The position numbers and the translations under genes were made by a program. Shown here in pieces: positions 36,283 through 49,100 of a DNA stretch of 64,000 nucleotides (position 1 is its first letter; every line of letters begins with the position of its first letter). The notes under the pieces were generated by a model that was not told the DNA's origin, ran no database searches, and saw nothing but the letters and a program-made list of their open reading frames with translations. The DNA comes from Chrysaora quinquecirrha (taxonomy: Eukaryota > Cnidaria > Scyphozoa > Semaeostomeae > Pelagiidae), in assembly GCA_014526335.1 (NCBI GenBank), contig JACTAT010000134.1:57244-121243 (forward strand), written 5' to 3'.

Positions 36283-37010
36283 GGGTATGCCTATCATGGA
36301 AAAATCTATCCAGTTGTTTGTCTTTTTAGCCAATGGGATGGACTTAAACCAGAGAGAAAAGTAATTAACTTCTGTTTTTGTAATGGGTGTGGTTATTCTG
36401 GGACAGCGTTTCATCAAAGGGAGTGGGCTTAAATTAGTAATTAAGGTCTGTCACGCTTTTTCACTGATATGGACATACTAGTTAAAGCCATCTGCTACCT
36501 AAAAATTACATTAACTCATGGGTGCTGAATTTAAGCAAAAGCGATAAATTGATTCCACCCATGGATAAGCCATCAGCGTATTCACAAGAATAACGAGGAA
36601 CAAGATTATACCATAAAAATTGAAATGTTCTACTTCAACAACGAGATGCACCTAGATTTGTTTTATTTAAACCACAAATCATTATAAATTTGTGTTATAA
36701 AAACATTCGTAAGTTCTTTTTTCATGTTCTCAAATTTATATCAGTAGTTCCAGTACAGCAACGGCCAATTGTTGCATGAGCAGTCTAGTTTTCATTGGCA
36801 TTTTTATACGGCGTATTAAGCAGCATTTCACTGTTCTTGAGATACGCTTCATTGATGCTTGCGGAAAGTTTTGGAACATCCTGAAGTCTCTTGAAGTTTC
36901 TCAAAAAAAATCTGATCAGAATCATTTGGAAATCCGTCATGATGTTACGATATGATGGAGGCTTCATTGCGTGCTGACATTGCTTCCAACTCTTTCAATT
37001 TCAACAGTCT
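36283..37010 (-). other. 3' flank / UTR of the secreted-protein gene
   Basis: Downstream of the TGA at 37011-37013 on the minus strand. A second short minus-strand frame (36785-36967) has no homology or splice support and is treated as non-coding. AATAAA on the minus strand (36662-36667) is the first standard polyadenylation signal seen. Confidence 0.4.
36662..36667 (-). promoter_or_regulatory. Candidate polyadenylation signal AATAAA
   Basis: Minus-strand AATAAA about 345 nt after the stop codon of the 300 aa secreted-protein gene. This would give a 3' UTR of roughly 360 nt. Confidence 0.4.
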
Positions 37011-37183
37011 TCAAGCCATTTTTGCATTCTTTTGCAATAAATTTGTCTCTCTGTCCTTAAATATTAAGGCCTCTTGTATTAGCTTTCTTCCAACTGCTCT
37101 TCTCCTTCTTTTCTTTCTATTTTCTGGTAGCCATGCATCGTAGATCATTCCCTGATTACTTAGCACTTGAATGCCGGTGAAGG
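37011..37183 (-). CDS. Secreted-protein gene, exon 5 (basic C terminus)
   Basis: Strong acceptor TTTTTCTTTATTCTCAG, then 56 codons and TGA at 37013-37011. It encodes FTGIQVLSNQGMIYDAWLPE, a basic cluster RKKRRRR (candidate proprotein-convertase site) and a predicted amphipathic helix ending KNAKMA. Confidence 0.7.
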
Positions 37184-40100
37184 CTGAGAATAAAGAAAAA
37201 TACAAAATTACAGCCAAATCTTTCTAAAACGAAAAATATTTGGGCCATATGTAATAAGTCTACTCATGTAGTCCTCAGTACATATTTCTTATACCTTTTG
37301 TCTGCCACTGCGATTTTGAAACAGAAAAAATAATACAGTATATTACATATAAGAATATACTGAATATATCGTAGTAAACAATATATTAACACTCACACAT
37401 TGCATCTCCTGTTTGCACATCAAGTATTGGATTTCTGTATCTTGCTTTTTCATTCATTGAAGCTTCAAAGTTAAATATATCAATCACGAATCGCAAAATA
37501 GTTTATTATAACATAATAATTTACTATAATAACTAATATAAGATTAAAAAAATGACAAGAAAATGACAGCACGATATATCTGCTATTTCGAGAAGTCATG
37601 GATTGGGTGGATACTACACCGATCTATTTTATAAGGGACCACTTTATAAGGCTTGTGGAAGGCCAAAAACCTAAAAGAACTTAGACTACTAAAGATGAAA
37701 TCGCCAACAAATTAGTTAAATTTAGAATATTTCTTTTACTGTGAAAAATCAAAAATTTGGAAGCCGGTGCCATTCATTTGCAGTCAAAAAAACTCACATA
37801 AATTGTATGTTGCACGTGTATCAAATGTTTAATTGAGTGCCCCGGGGGGGGGGGTACTTCAATGTGTCCATGATTAGACGTGAATCTAGACTTTGATAAA
37901 AGGACCCATTTGTATGATAGGATTTTCAAGGATTTCTGACCCATTTGCATGAAAATCGGGAAATTTCAAGCCCTTGTGTATGAATTTGGTTGATTTTAAA
38001 ACCCTTTTACAGTGCTAGAATTCACGAAAAGTCTCGCAAAATCGAATCTGACCGCCATTCTTTGCAATCAATGTGACCGAGCTCTGTTGTTGCTGCTGAT
38101 TCATCGTTTCGAAAGCAAAAACACGCTTTTTTTATAAAGAACCTAGCTCAAGGCCTAGTTCTTAAAGTTCCTTATTTTTGGACTTCTTTTGAGACGATTG
38201 TAGTTCCAAAAGTTCCTTAATAGTTCCTTAATTTTAACTGCATGTTCAGTTTCATGACTACTATACAGAGACCCTTAGATGTGAGCAAAGCTCGAGACTA
38301 CTCACAGAAACATTTGATACATCTGTAACGAACAATTTATGTGATTTTCGACTGCAAATGAAAGGAACCGGCATTGTAATTCTTGACTTTTGCAGTGATA
38401 AAACTATTCAACAATAAAAGTTCTTTAGTTGTTCTTTATAAAATAAAAGGTGTGTGCTCTAGTTTAGTATAAGTTCTTAAAATTTTCAGGACTTCTACAT
38501 GTAGGTTCCTTTTAAAGTGGTTCCTTATAAAAAAAATTTCTAGCATGTATCCTCTTGTAAAATTTTACTGGCGGTTAAATTGATAAAATTCATTGTCACG
38601 GTGAGAGATCGAAACTACAGTAGAACAACCATAGTCCGCTGTATGGAGTGGTCCGTTAACGGATGTTCCGCTATACGGAAATTAAGGAAAAGTGTTATAT
38701 AAAGAAAGGTCATAATTTTTTTTACCTTGATATTTGTCGTTGAACCCAAATTTCTTTTCGTCTTTCACTTCAGAGTTAATCACAGCTTGCGCACTTTGTG
38801 GATATTGCGTCGAAGGTGTGGCCTGCGTCGTTGGCGTGGTCGGAGTCGTGGGAGTTGTCGGCGTCGTCGGCGTCGTTGGCGTCGTCGGAGTTGTAGGCGT
38901 TGTCGAAGTTGTTTGCGTTGTTGCCTCCGTACTTACTGTTGGATACTGGCTGATATACACAGAGCTAATAATCTGCTGGGCGCCATTGTTGATAATGATA
39001 GTACTTTGAGGTGAGTTTTTGGATTCGTCGTTATCTTTCAATGGTTCAGCCCCACTTTTCTGTGAACCGACTTTCTTAGGATTCGGTGGTTGCGGGCTAC
39101 CGTTGTAGTTCTCCAAGGTTTTGAAAGCAAGAGCTGCTAACTCCGGTGGCTCTTTGATATTAGGGGATTTCGGATCTCCAACTGGGGTACCAAAGCCCCA
39201 ACCAGGCCAAAGAGGGTGATCTAAATAGATAAAAATAAATAATGATAATGTAACTATGACTATTTGCCACATACATATTTAATTATTCGTCACACTTTCG
39301 TTCTGCAGTGGTGTAGATATTAAGCTACGACCTTAGGAAAATCGAAGATGAATAGCATTTCTTGTGTGAATGCCCTTCGTATGCAACACAAAGATCATTT
39401 CTCTATAGCACAACTGACTTGCAATCGACTCCGAGCCTAATCTCGCCTAAACAACACATTGCGGCCCAGTACCAAAAAGAAGTCTGTGAAACTCGGGAAC
39501 GTCGCTCCATGGGAGATGCTTGACCTTGAAATGTCTTACAAGGGTGCTGCCCCGACTTTTTTACAAACCAAACCTTTACGGTATAGTTTTACACATTCAG
39601 CGACCCAGTATTTTAGTATGCATTTCGTCGAGGCATTCATGTACCAAAAGGGCATTTTATTCTATAACCATTTTTAAGCTATTTCACCGCTATTTTGGGC
39701 ATAAATTAGACCCAGTTAAAACGAGCAGTGATAGGGAATTTTGAAGGAAAATCCACCCAAGCGAGGGAAAATATACCTGTCACTGTCCCAGGGGGGTACT
39801 ACTTTCAATACGGGGGAGTCCATGCCAATATTTCTGGTCTGAAATCTTAAGGTTATTTAATATTTGGGGTCTGTGAATTATAACATGGACAAAAATTCAA
39901 TTTTTGGGGCCCACAGACCTGAAGGAAGAATCGTGCGATTACAATGACCCATCTAACTGCCAAGAGCTTATAGATTGTAAATTGTCATGAAAATGATGGC
40001 TAAACCCGAGAAAACATTTTAGGAGTCCAAAAATAGATAGCAATATTTGGGGTCTCCAAAACATTAAACTCACTATTTGGGGTCCCCGAAACATTAGACT

Positions 40101-43100
40101 CAATATTTAGGGGTCTGCAAGGAAATAGTGGCATGGACCCCCCGTATTGTAAGTCAATGAGTCCCCCCTGGGGTCACTGTCAGTCTTGTCAGCCTACATT
40201 AGGGAGTGCCCCCCCCCCCTGTGCATCGTTTCCGCATCTTTTACTTATTATTATTACTTTTTTGGGACTTTTTCGGTTCGGTTTACATATACTGTCCACT
40301 AATATAGACCGATATACACAAGTCTAGTTTTCAGCCGTGCAGTAGGCAATGCTTTCTTCAATTTTAGCATTATACAAACAAAACATTTATAATGCAGCTT
40401 ATGCAGCATAACTCTTTTGTTCATTTATTATTTGTCATTTCAACAACATTTATTATGCACGGGTGATTTCTCAAAGAGGTTCCAGGAATACGGATAAATA
40501 ATGCGTCCGGTTTCACTTTCTGGACAGGGAAAGTCCTGGAAAGTCAAAGATGTGCAGATTTGCGAGAATTATTATTCAAACTGTCCAACCGATGCCTGAA
40601 GAAAGATCTGTTTGCATCGTCAATCAGGTAACTATTGATAAAAATTAATGATAAAAATTATTTTTTGTGCCCGATTGTTTTGTTGTTACTTCTTTAATTG
40701 CGCTAGAATACCTTATTGCTGACAGTGTTGACTTCAATTCCCAAATATCGTTTTTTAAAGTTGAGGGGAGAAAGATGACGTAACTCTTTTAAAACCCTAT
40801 CCTCTTCTTATCGTTTTCAAACCACTGTTGTCAGTGAAGTAAAAATTTTTTGCTTTTCTAGTTAAAACCTATAGAGACTTTGCATTATTTATCTCTTAGT
40901 TCAGACATTTGTAAAAAAATCCTTATTCTTGCTGATTTGTTTTAATAAGAAGAGGTTAAGAACAAATTGAAGTCTTATTAACACGTATGGAGTTCGTTAA
41001 TTTTTCAACAAAATGAGGCTGAAAGTTCCTTATATTGTTCCTTGTCTTGAGATATGTTAGAGAACTAAATTTTACAGCAAATTCTTATCAATTTGCTTCA
41101 TTTTCTAACGTTAAATGTTAATGAAGTCTTTTCAGGAGCGTTGGGTGTTATTCTGCTATTTATTTGCACAAACCGTCTTGTTATTGAAAAAAGTAATTCT
41201 TAGTTTTTCGTATGAGCTCGATAGCTCCTTAAAGTTCCATAATTTTTTGGGAATTTTCAGCCTCGAGTTCCTTATAAAGGTGTTCCTTATAAAAAACGTG
41301 TATTGTAATAGAAACAAGATGTTACACATTAGAGATATTAAAAAGTGCAAGCTATTCCAAATTCCTAATCACAGGGGTTGCTAACATTCCAAAAGCTAAA
41401 TAAAGATGTTTCTGCTGTTGAAACCATCAATAAAACAAAGCAAATGAACATTTCATAGTCCTTAAGCTGCACAGCAGATTATTATCGTTGTGACATGCGA
41501 TTGTAAAATCTTTTGGTTGCCGCACACAGAAAATTTTTATCGTCAATGATTGACTTATCGTCGCATTTCGCAACCATGCAAACCGGAAAAGTTGGACCCG
41601 CGACCATCAGGTGGGACCATGGGAACCGGGACCATTAAAAGTTGGATCATTAAGGTGGGACCATTGGACCTGGGACCCTGGACCATTTAGTAGGGACCAT
41701 TTAGGTGGGAATATTAAGGTGGGACCATTAAGTTGGGACCATGGGACCTGGGACCATTCGGGTGGGGTAATTTAGGATCATTGTATAATCAGTAACAACA
41801 AGCATAGACCAATTAAATCAATTTATAATGAAAACTTACAAAACATGCGATAAATACATATTTATGGAACAAAACTCAAGGAGGCATTTAATCAAATCTT
41901 TGTGAGTTACTTGCATCTTTCTTTCTGAATTTCAGCAGACATATTCAATTTATACTCGCTCTCTTCTTTTCTTCTACCAGTCGTGAAATTGAAGCAAACT
42001 TCTCTACTACCTCTCCCCCGGAAAGGATTCCCTTACTCAAAGATGTCTGTCATCTTCCAGAAAACTCTATCATCTGTCATCTCTATGTCTCTATGTCATC
42101 TCTATCTCTATGTCTGTCATCTTCTAGAAATCATCTTCCAGAAAACCCAGTCCTCTTTTAAAAGGTCGTTCTCTCAGTTTGCAATATTCACTGCATTTTC
42201 TTTTATTTCATTTTCAGCATTCAACATCAAAGACAAGTTATAGCAACAGCAAAGAGCAACAATTTTGTAGAATAACTTCTACTTTTATCAACTTTTATGT
42301 TGCACAGAATTCCTGCTAAACGATGACCGAATCCAGTATCTCATGTCTAAGAAAATGCTTGGTTCTTGTATTGCTGCTAAAATTGGCATGTTGCACACAA
42401 CTTCCCGCACATTGCAAATGGAAGACCAATACACGTCTAATATGTAACAACGCTGGATTAACAAAACTTCCTGACGGAATTCCTGTTTCAACAGAATATC
42501 TTGATTTTTCAAATAACCCATCATTGAACTTTGAAGATGATTATTTTCTCAGATTCAAAAATTTGCAGGTTTTGTTTTTGGTGAATTGTTCACGAAGCCG
42601 TCCTGTGCTATTTCCAAGTTCACTGAAAGAGCTTTATCTCAATAAAAATTCACTAAAAACAACATCTGTTATAACTATGTTCAAACATCAATCTTCAAAC
42701 CTCACGCATATCAATCTTTCTGATAATAAATTGCTACTGAATCACTTCATACAATTATTGCCCAAAGCATCTCTCGAGCGTCTAAAACTTGAAGGCAACA
42801 CGATGCCAGCAGTTCAACAAGACGATTTTCGTGGATTCATAAAACTGCGGGAGCTAAATCTTGGCTCTTGTTGGATTGAAAAGATTTGTCAACATGCTTT
42901 TGATTCCTTGCGATTTCTCTGGAAGATTCGTTTGAGTGGAAATTGTTTGAAAACCCTACCAAGAGGACTCTTCAGGTTTCTGAAAAGACTTAATTTTTTG
43001 TACTTGGAAACCAACAAATTTGACAGACCACCAGATGTGCGTGGGCCATTGCGACTCCAAAAACTTGCTTTAAGTCGAAACCAAATAGAAACAATTTCTC

Positions 43101-46100
43101 GAAATGATTTTTTCGGACAGACCATTACCTCTCTAGTTTTTGATTATAATAACATCCATTCATTTGATTTTCGTTACACCAAATACCTTGACATCAACTT
43201 ATCATTCAACAACATTACAAAACTGAACGATTTTGCTTTTCGAGGTAGAAAAGGCCTTATGCAAATAAGTCTTCAAAATAACATATTGGATTCTATATCA
43301 CCATTGGCATTCAAGGGCATTTCACAAATTGGCACTTTATATCTTCAGAGAAATTCAATCCGAGCTTTGCCTTCAAGCGTATTTCAAGATCTAATCATAA
43401 CAAACTTATTTCTTTTTGGGAATCAAATCGAATCCATGAGTGGAGTTCTAACTAACATGAAATCACCACCTAAATTATTGCTGTTATTTACTAATCCACA
43501 ATTACAAGAATTTAAAAGAAAAGATTATCAAACTATGGTGAATCAATCGAGTGTCTATATCAGTTGCGACACTCTTAATCAATTTTCAGGGTATGGAGAA
43601 CTAAGCGCTGATATCCGTTGTTTCCCTTCCATGACTTTTTCAATTACCACTGCTGATGCGGACTTAGAAAAGAGTGGATTCAACTGCATTTCATATCATG
43701 GCAATGCACCATACAAATGTACTCCATGCGCTTTGGGACATTACATATTACCAGGACAAGGGGGCTGTAAGAGTTGTCCAGCCGGTTCATTCTACCAAGA
43801 TGAGCTTGCTTCGACCTACTGCAAACACTGCCCGGCCGGTCAGTATGTACCTCCAAACAAATCACCGGGGAAAAGTCCACTAGAATGTTTGACATGTCCT
43901 GATGGAACCAAAAAGAACAAAACAGCAGGCTACCGTGCTTGTTCATGTCTCGATGGATTTGCTCGGAGAGACCGCTTTGGACAATGTAACAAATGTAGTC
44001 ATGAAGGTATTTCGTGTGAAATACATGATTATCCTGTATTGCAAAAAGGTTATTGGTGGGTTTGGCATAGTGAGACATCTTCCAGCATGTCATGTAGAAA
44101 CTCTTTTGTTGCTTTCATGAAAAACCTTGATACAGAAGACGATACCTATGACAGAAATACAGTAGATTTTCGATGTTCATTACCACAGCCTCACCGATGC
44201 CCAATAAAAGGGTCTTGTCTGGGTGGTGTTAATGCTACATGTGCAACTGGCTATACGGGTATTCTTTGCTCTGTTTGTGAACCAGGATACAGTCGTCAAT
44301 TCCAGAAATGCGTCAAATGTCCCAAGACATTCGTTGCAGTACTGCAGTTCTTGGGTTATCTTGTATTGTTCCTGGTTATTTGTGCTGTTGTATCTTGGAG
44401 ATGCGAAGATGACACTGATACAGTGAGAAGCGAAGATGACAATCACAGAAGAACATATGCTGACATCATTCTTTCGAATTTGAAGATTTTACTTGGATTT
44501 TATCAAGTTCTTGTTGCATGCCTTAATGCTTTTTCATTTGTCAACTGGCCAAATTCTCTTAAGCAAACCATTGGCTTTTTTAAATTCATTCAATTTGAAG
44601 TGATTCGCATTCCTTCACTTCGATGCATCAAACCCGAATGGCATTTAAATGCAGTTGATGAGTTTTGGATCGCCATTGTCGGCACTGCAATACTTCCAAT
44701 CTTAATCTTCATATATTTTGTAATAAAGAAGATCTACTTGCATTGTAAAGTAAATTCACCAAGCGAATTTGCAAGACAAACTTTGTTGTGCAAGAAGAAC
44801 TGCCTGCGAGTACTCGTGTTGTTTCTGTTTGTTACCTACCCATCAACATCGCAAAGAATCATTAACGTGTTGCCTCTCAGTTGCAACAATATCTGCGCCA
44901 ATGTTAAGAATGGTCAATGCTTACATCCATTGTCCTACATGAGGGCTGATTACAGTGTCAAGTGCTTGTCATTTTCTGCCCACAATCATCTGACATTGTT
45001 ATTTGCGTACATTGCTATCTTGATTCCTCTGGGTCTACCAATGATCCTCTTCTTCCTTTTGTGGAAATTCGCACCGAGAGAGCAGCAAGAAGAGCACCAC
45101 GATTTGACGATAAATCAAAATGAAGAGAGAATTGAAATTGATAATGAAGGGCATGAATCTTGTGCAGAGAATGATGTGTCGTTTACTGATAACAGCAACC
45201 AAACAAACGAAAGTAGTCTACAATTTGCTTTGAAATTCTTATACGAGAATTATAAAACTGAAAATAGATATTGGGAATCATTGGAGATGTTTAGGAAGCT
45301 CATCATGACAGCAGGAATAACCTTATTCATTGGATTCGGTTATTATAAAATAGTAATGGGAATGACGATTGCTATAGCTGGATTCTTTGCGATATTGCAT
45401 GCATACAGACATCCAATCAGGAACGATTTTGAGAATGGGGTCCAGTTGGCTTCATTATCGATTGTATCACTGAATGTTTGTTTTGGCCTAATTTTGCAAT
45501 CAAGTTGGTATAAGGAATACGAACAGAAAAATGGAGACAATTTGGCTGTTGGTGTATTATTTGTTCTGTTAAATCTTGTTGTGTTGATGTTGATTCTCTA
45601 TCGCCTGATACCGATTTTTTACAAAGCGTTAAAGGCGTTATGCAAACGTTTTATTGGCTGCTTCAGGTTCAGGTGCAGATCTTCGACAGATGAATTAAAC
45701 AATCTTTCAACTCCGTTGGTGCGAGCACAAGACGAGATAAGTCAATCTTTTCGGTGAGACTTTTCTGCACAAATCTTTGCAAAAGAATTACTTACAGGAC
45801 AAGCAGAAAAAATTGATGAACTTTTCTGAACAAATTCACGTTGCAAGAATGTTATTTTTTTTTTAATTTGTTGTTGTAACTCGTTATATCGCATCCAATT
45901 ATAAGGACAACCTTATCTATCGTCAATAAATTTGCTCAAACGAAAAATGTTTCATAGTCAATAAGTTTGCTCGAAGGAGCGGTGTTTCATAGGAAACCAA
46001 GATATACAACTACACCTCTGCTGTCCGCCATTTAAGTTAGAAAAGGTCCTATTTAGGGTTTATAATCCACTCTTAACTGCCATATTGAGCTTAGAATCAT

Positions 46101-49100
46101 TTCATCTAATGTAAACTGTTTGCTAGGTTATATTGAAGAAGTCTCTTTGATATCAAGAAGTTACGCGTTGTTTGATCTGTTTAACCTCGTGTAAATGTCA
46201 ATCAAACCATAGTGAATTGTTGATTCTTAGCCAAGAGCGAATACAACTTCGTAACGAATCTCAATTTTTGGTACGACTTTATAATTGTTCTTTTGTTTAA
46301 AGCCAGCTAGTCTTAAACAACTACTTGGAAGGGTCCAAATTCATGAGATTCTCCCAAACAAACTGATTTATCCTAATTTGCTACTGCGCATCACATTTTG
46401 CCGCTCACACGAGTGATTCGGGAGCCTTCGTTTATCCAAGGCCAGCCGTTCCTCATTTTCCAACCCCAAATATGATCCAGATCTTTGCCCACATAATTTT
46501 TTTCACGTCTGTGTCTGATAATCAATACAGGGATGGAGTTACTATACTACTTTCAATATAACAGCCTTACCTCTAAAAATTTTGCCGGACTATCAAAAGG
46601 CGTTATAACGGGGCTTGACTGTACGTAATAAATAGAATGAATTGAGGACAGCAGGGAGCTGATAAGTAAACGTTTAATAAACTTTAAATTTATTTGTGAC
46701 TTGATTTTGTGATTAATATTTTTGTAAAGCTGACGTTTGCTTTGATATATGGTTTTTGAATTCAATTTTTATCTGTTGGACGTTGCTATAGCATAGCGAG
46801 TATAACCACCCCGTATAAAGTGATGTGCAGTAACGCCGCTGCCTCCACTGTACTGGAGATAACCATCCACGCTACAAATGATAGCACTCAACTGTACTGA
46901 TGATAACCATCCACGATACTTTCCATCGTCCGCCGGGCGCAAAATGGTCCGGAAAGTCCCTAATAGACCTTCTCAAAGAGATCTGGGTCGGGCGCGACAT
47001 TTTTTCAGGGAAATGGAAACCGTTTCGCGTAAGGAACTTCTCTAGACCAGATAAACTTGGACTTGAATCCTTTCTTTCACTTCAACTCCCATAAATTGTG
47101 AATTTGAAGCAACATTTGCTGCGATATCTCTCATGGAACGACTACAATTCCGGTCTTTGTCCGTGGAGAAGATTCCCTTAATCGATACGGCTACCATTTT
47201 CCAGAAAATTGTCCCGTCCGACCCAGATCTCTTTGAAAATGTCTACTCCACATAAGTCCCGAAACCTGAGCCTCAAAATTTACCAAACTCGCATCTCATA
47301 GAACCCCCAGTCTCCCTCATTCCATGCAATGATTTAGTTAAAAAGATCAGATATCAAACATGATATAGACTTGCCTGCAACAACTGCCTTTGGATGCATG
47401 TTAGCGACATCTTGACTTGCCAGAGCCGCTACAATGTGTCTTTGTTTTCTTCGAATAACTGGAGAAAATGAGTTAAAATATTAGGGCAAACTCATTTTCC
47501 ATTAGATACATCGGTCCTAAGATAATAGCATGACATAGCAATGGTTATACATGCAGTTTTTTATAAGCAACCAAGATGCACATGGCCTAAAATTTTAAGC
47601 AATGTATAGTACTACAGGAAAAAAACCTAAGCAATATTATAAATTTTCAACATGCGAGCAATCGAGGATTGATCAACATAGAAGCTATTTCCATTCATTT
47701 GCCGACAAAACTAGCTTTAAATATAATGTTACTCATTATGTGAAGCATTTCTTTAGAGGGTTTTCGTTTTACTTTCAATATAAAGTCTCTATATGGTAAC
47801 AGGGGTAATAATATCAGCAGGGAGAAATGATTCCAGTCAATCTATGTGCAATATTTGATTTTGCTGTTTTTCAAGCCTCTAAACTATTCTTGGTGAAAAA
47901 TATACAGTTGAAATTAAGCAACTACTTAGCAACTTTTGCTACTAAAAGATGGCCATAAAAGGTCCAAAAATAAGCAACTTTTTTAACAAGGCCTGAGCGA
48001 AGTTACTTATAAAAAAAACTGCGTGTACTCAAAAGATCATTACTGGTTTATATGTAATTGAAAACAACATAAAAGTAAAGTATTGAAACCAAAAGTTGAA
48101 TTTTTCTAGAAATGTTGTTTGACCTTCGACTGCTATAGAGGAACTTATAAATTTTTAGTAGAAGTGTTTCTATAGTTTCTACTAAGGTCCTGGCCAAACG
48201 ACCTAACGTTTGATATGCATTTGAAATTAGCTTGTCAAGCAAAATATGGCCACATCGCAAAACAGTGCTCGTCCAACTTCGTTGCGTCAAGTAAAAATTG
48301 TCCTTGAACTTTTTAAAAAACATTGAGCAACCAAGTTATGCTTTTCATGCAATGCTTTAGGACATTGTCAATCCAAACGTTCAAACATTGCTTGATAAGA
48401 AAATTTAAGATGTCTTACAAATCAGTTTCATACGAATAATGAGTGTAAGACAAGTGTGAGTAAAAGCTAAAATAAACTTATTTATTCAAGTCCCAATTTC
48501 TGCTAAGCCAAACAGCTGATCTGGACAATAAACAAGAAACAACAATGCTCACAATAACAAAACAACTACAGGCAAGAACCGGAAGATTTTACACGTATTA
48601 CAGCTGATGACAATGCAATCACTTTTAGTCACCTTTAGGCTTTCCTACTTGTACCAGTTTTATTTAGACTATGTCCCCGTTTGCTTTAGACTATGTCCCA
48701 GTTTGCTTTAGGCTATGTCCCAGTTTGCTTTAGGCTATGTCCCAGTTTGCTTTAGGCTATGTCCTAGTTTGCTTTAGGATATGTCCCAGTTTGCTTTAGG
48801 CTATGTCTCAGTTTCCTTTAAGCTATGTCCCAGTTTGCTTTAGACTATGTCCAAGTTTGCTTTAGACTATGTCCCAGTTTGCTTTAGACTATGTCCCAGT
48901 TCGCTTTAGACTATGTCCCAGTTTGCTTTAGACTATGTCCCAGTTTGCTTTAGACTATGTCCCAGTTCGCTTTAGACTATGTCCCAGTTTGCTATAGACT
49001 ATGTCCCAGTTTGCTTTAGACTATGTCCCAGTTTGCTTTAGACTATGTCCCAGCTTGCTTTAGACTATGTCCTAGTTTGCTTTAGACTATGTCCCAGTTT

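Noticed and set aside
36785..36967. Minus-strand 60-codon frame after exon 5
   Set aside because: It follows the stop of exon 5 in another frame and has no good acceptor or donor; treated as 3' UTR.
38727..39014. Plus-strand Arg-rich and Gly/Val-rich frames
   Set aside because: These are antisense shadows of the Thr-Thr-Pro repeat in exon 3 of the minus-strand gene.
39221..39272. In-frame minus-strand Met (MWQIVIVTLSLF) as start of exon 3
   Set aside because: It looks like a signal peptide, but a strong 3' splice site follows and exons 1 and 2 supply a better start in matching phase.
43680..44446. Minus-strand frames within the LRR receptor gene
   Set aside because: Shadows of the plus-strand coding sequence, with no independent signal.
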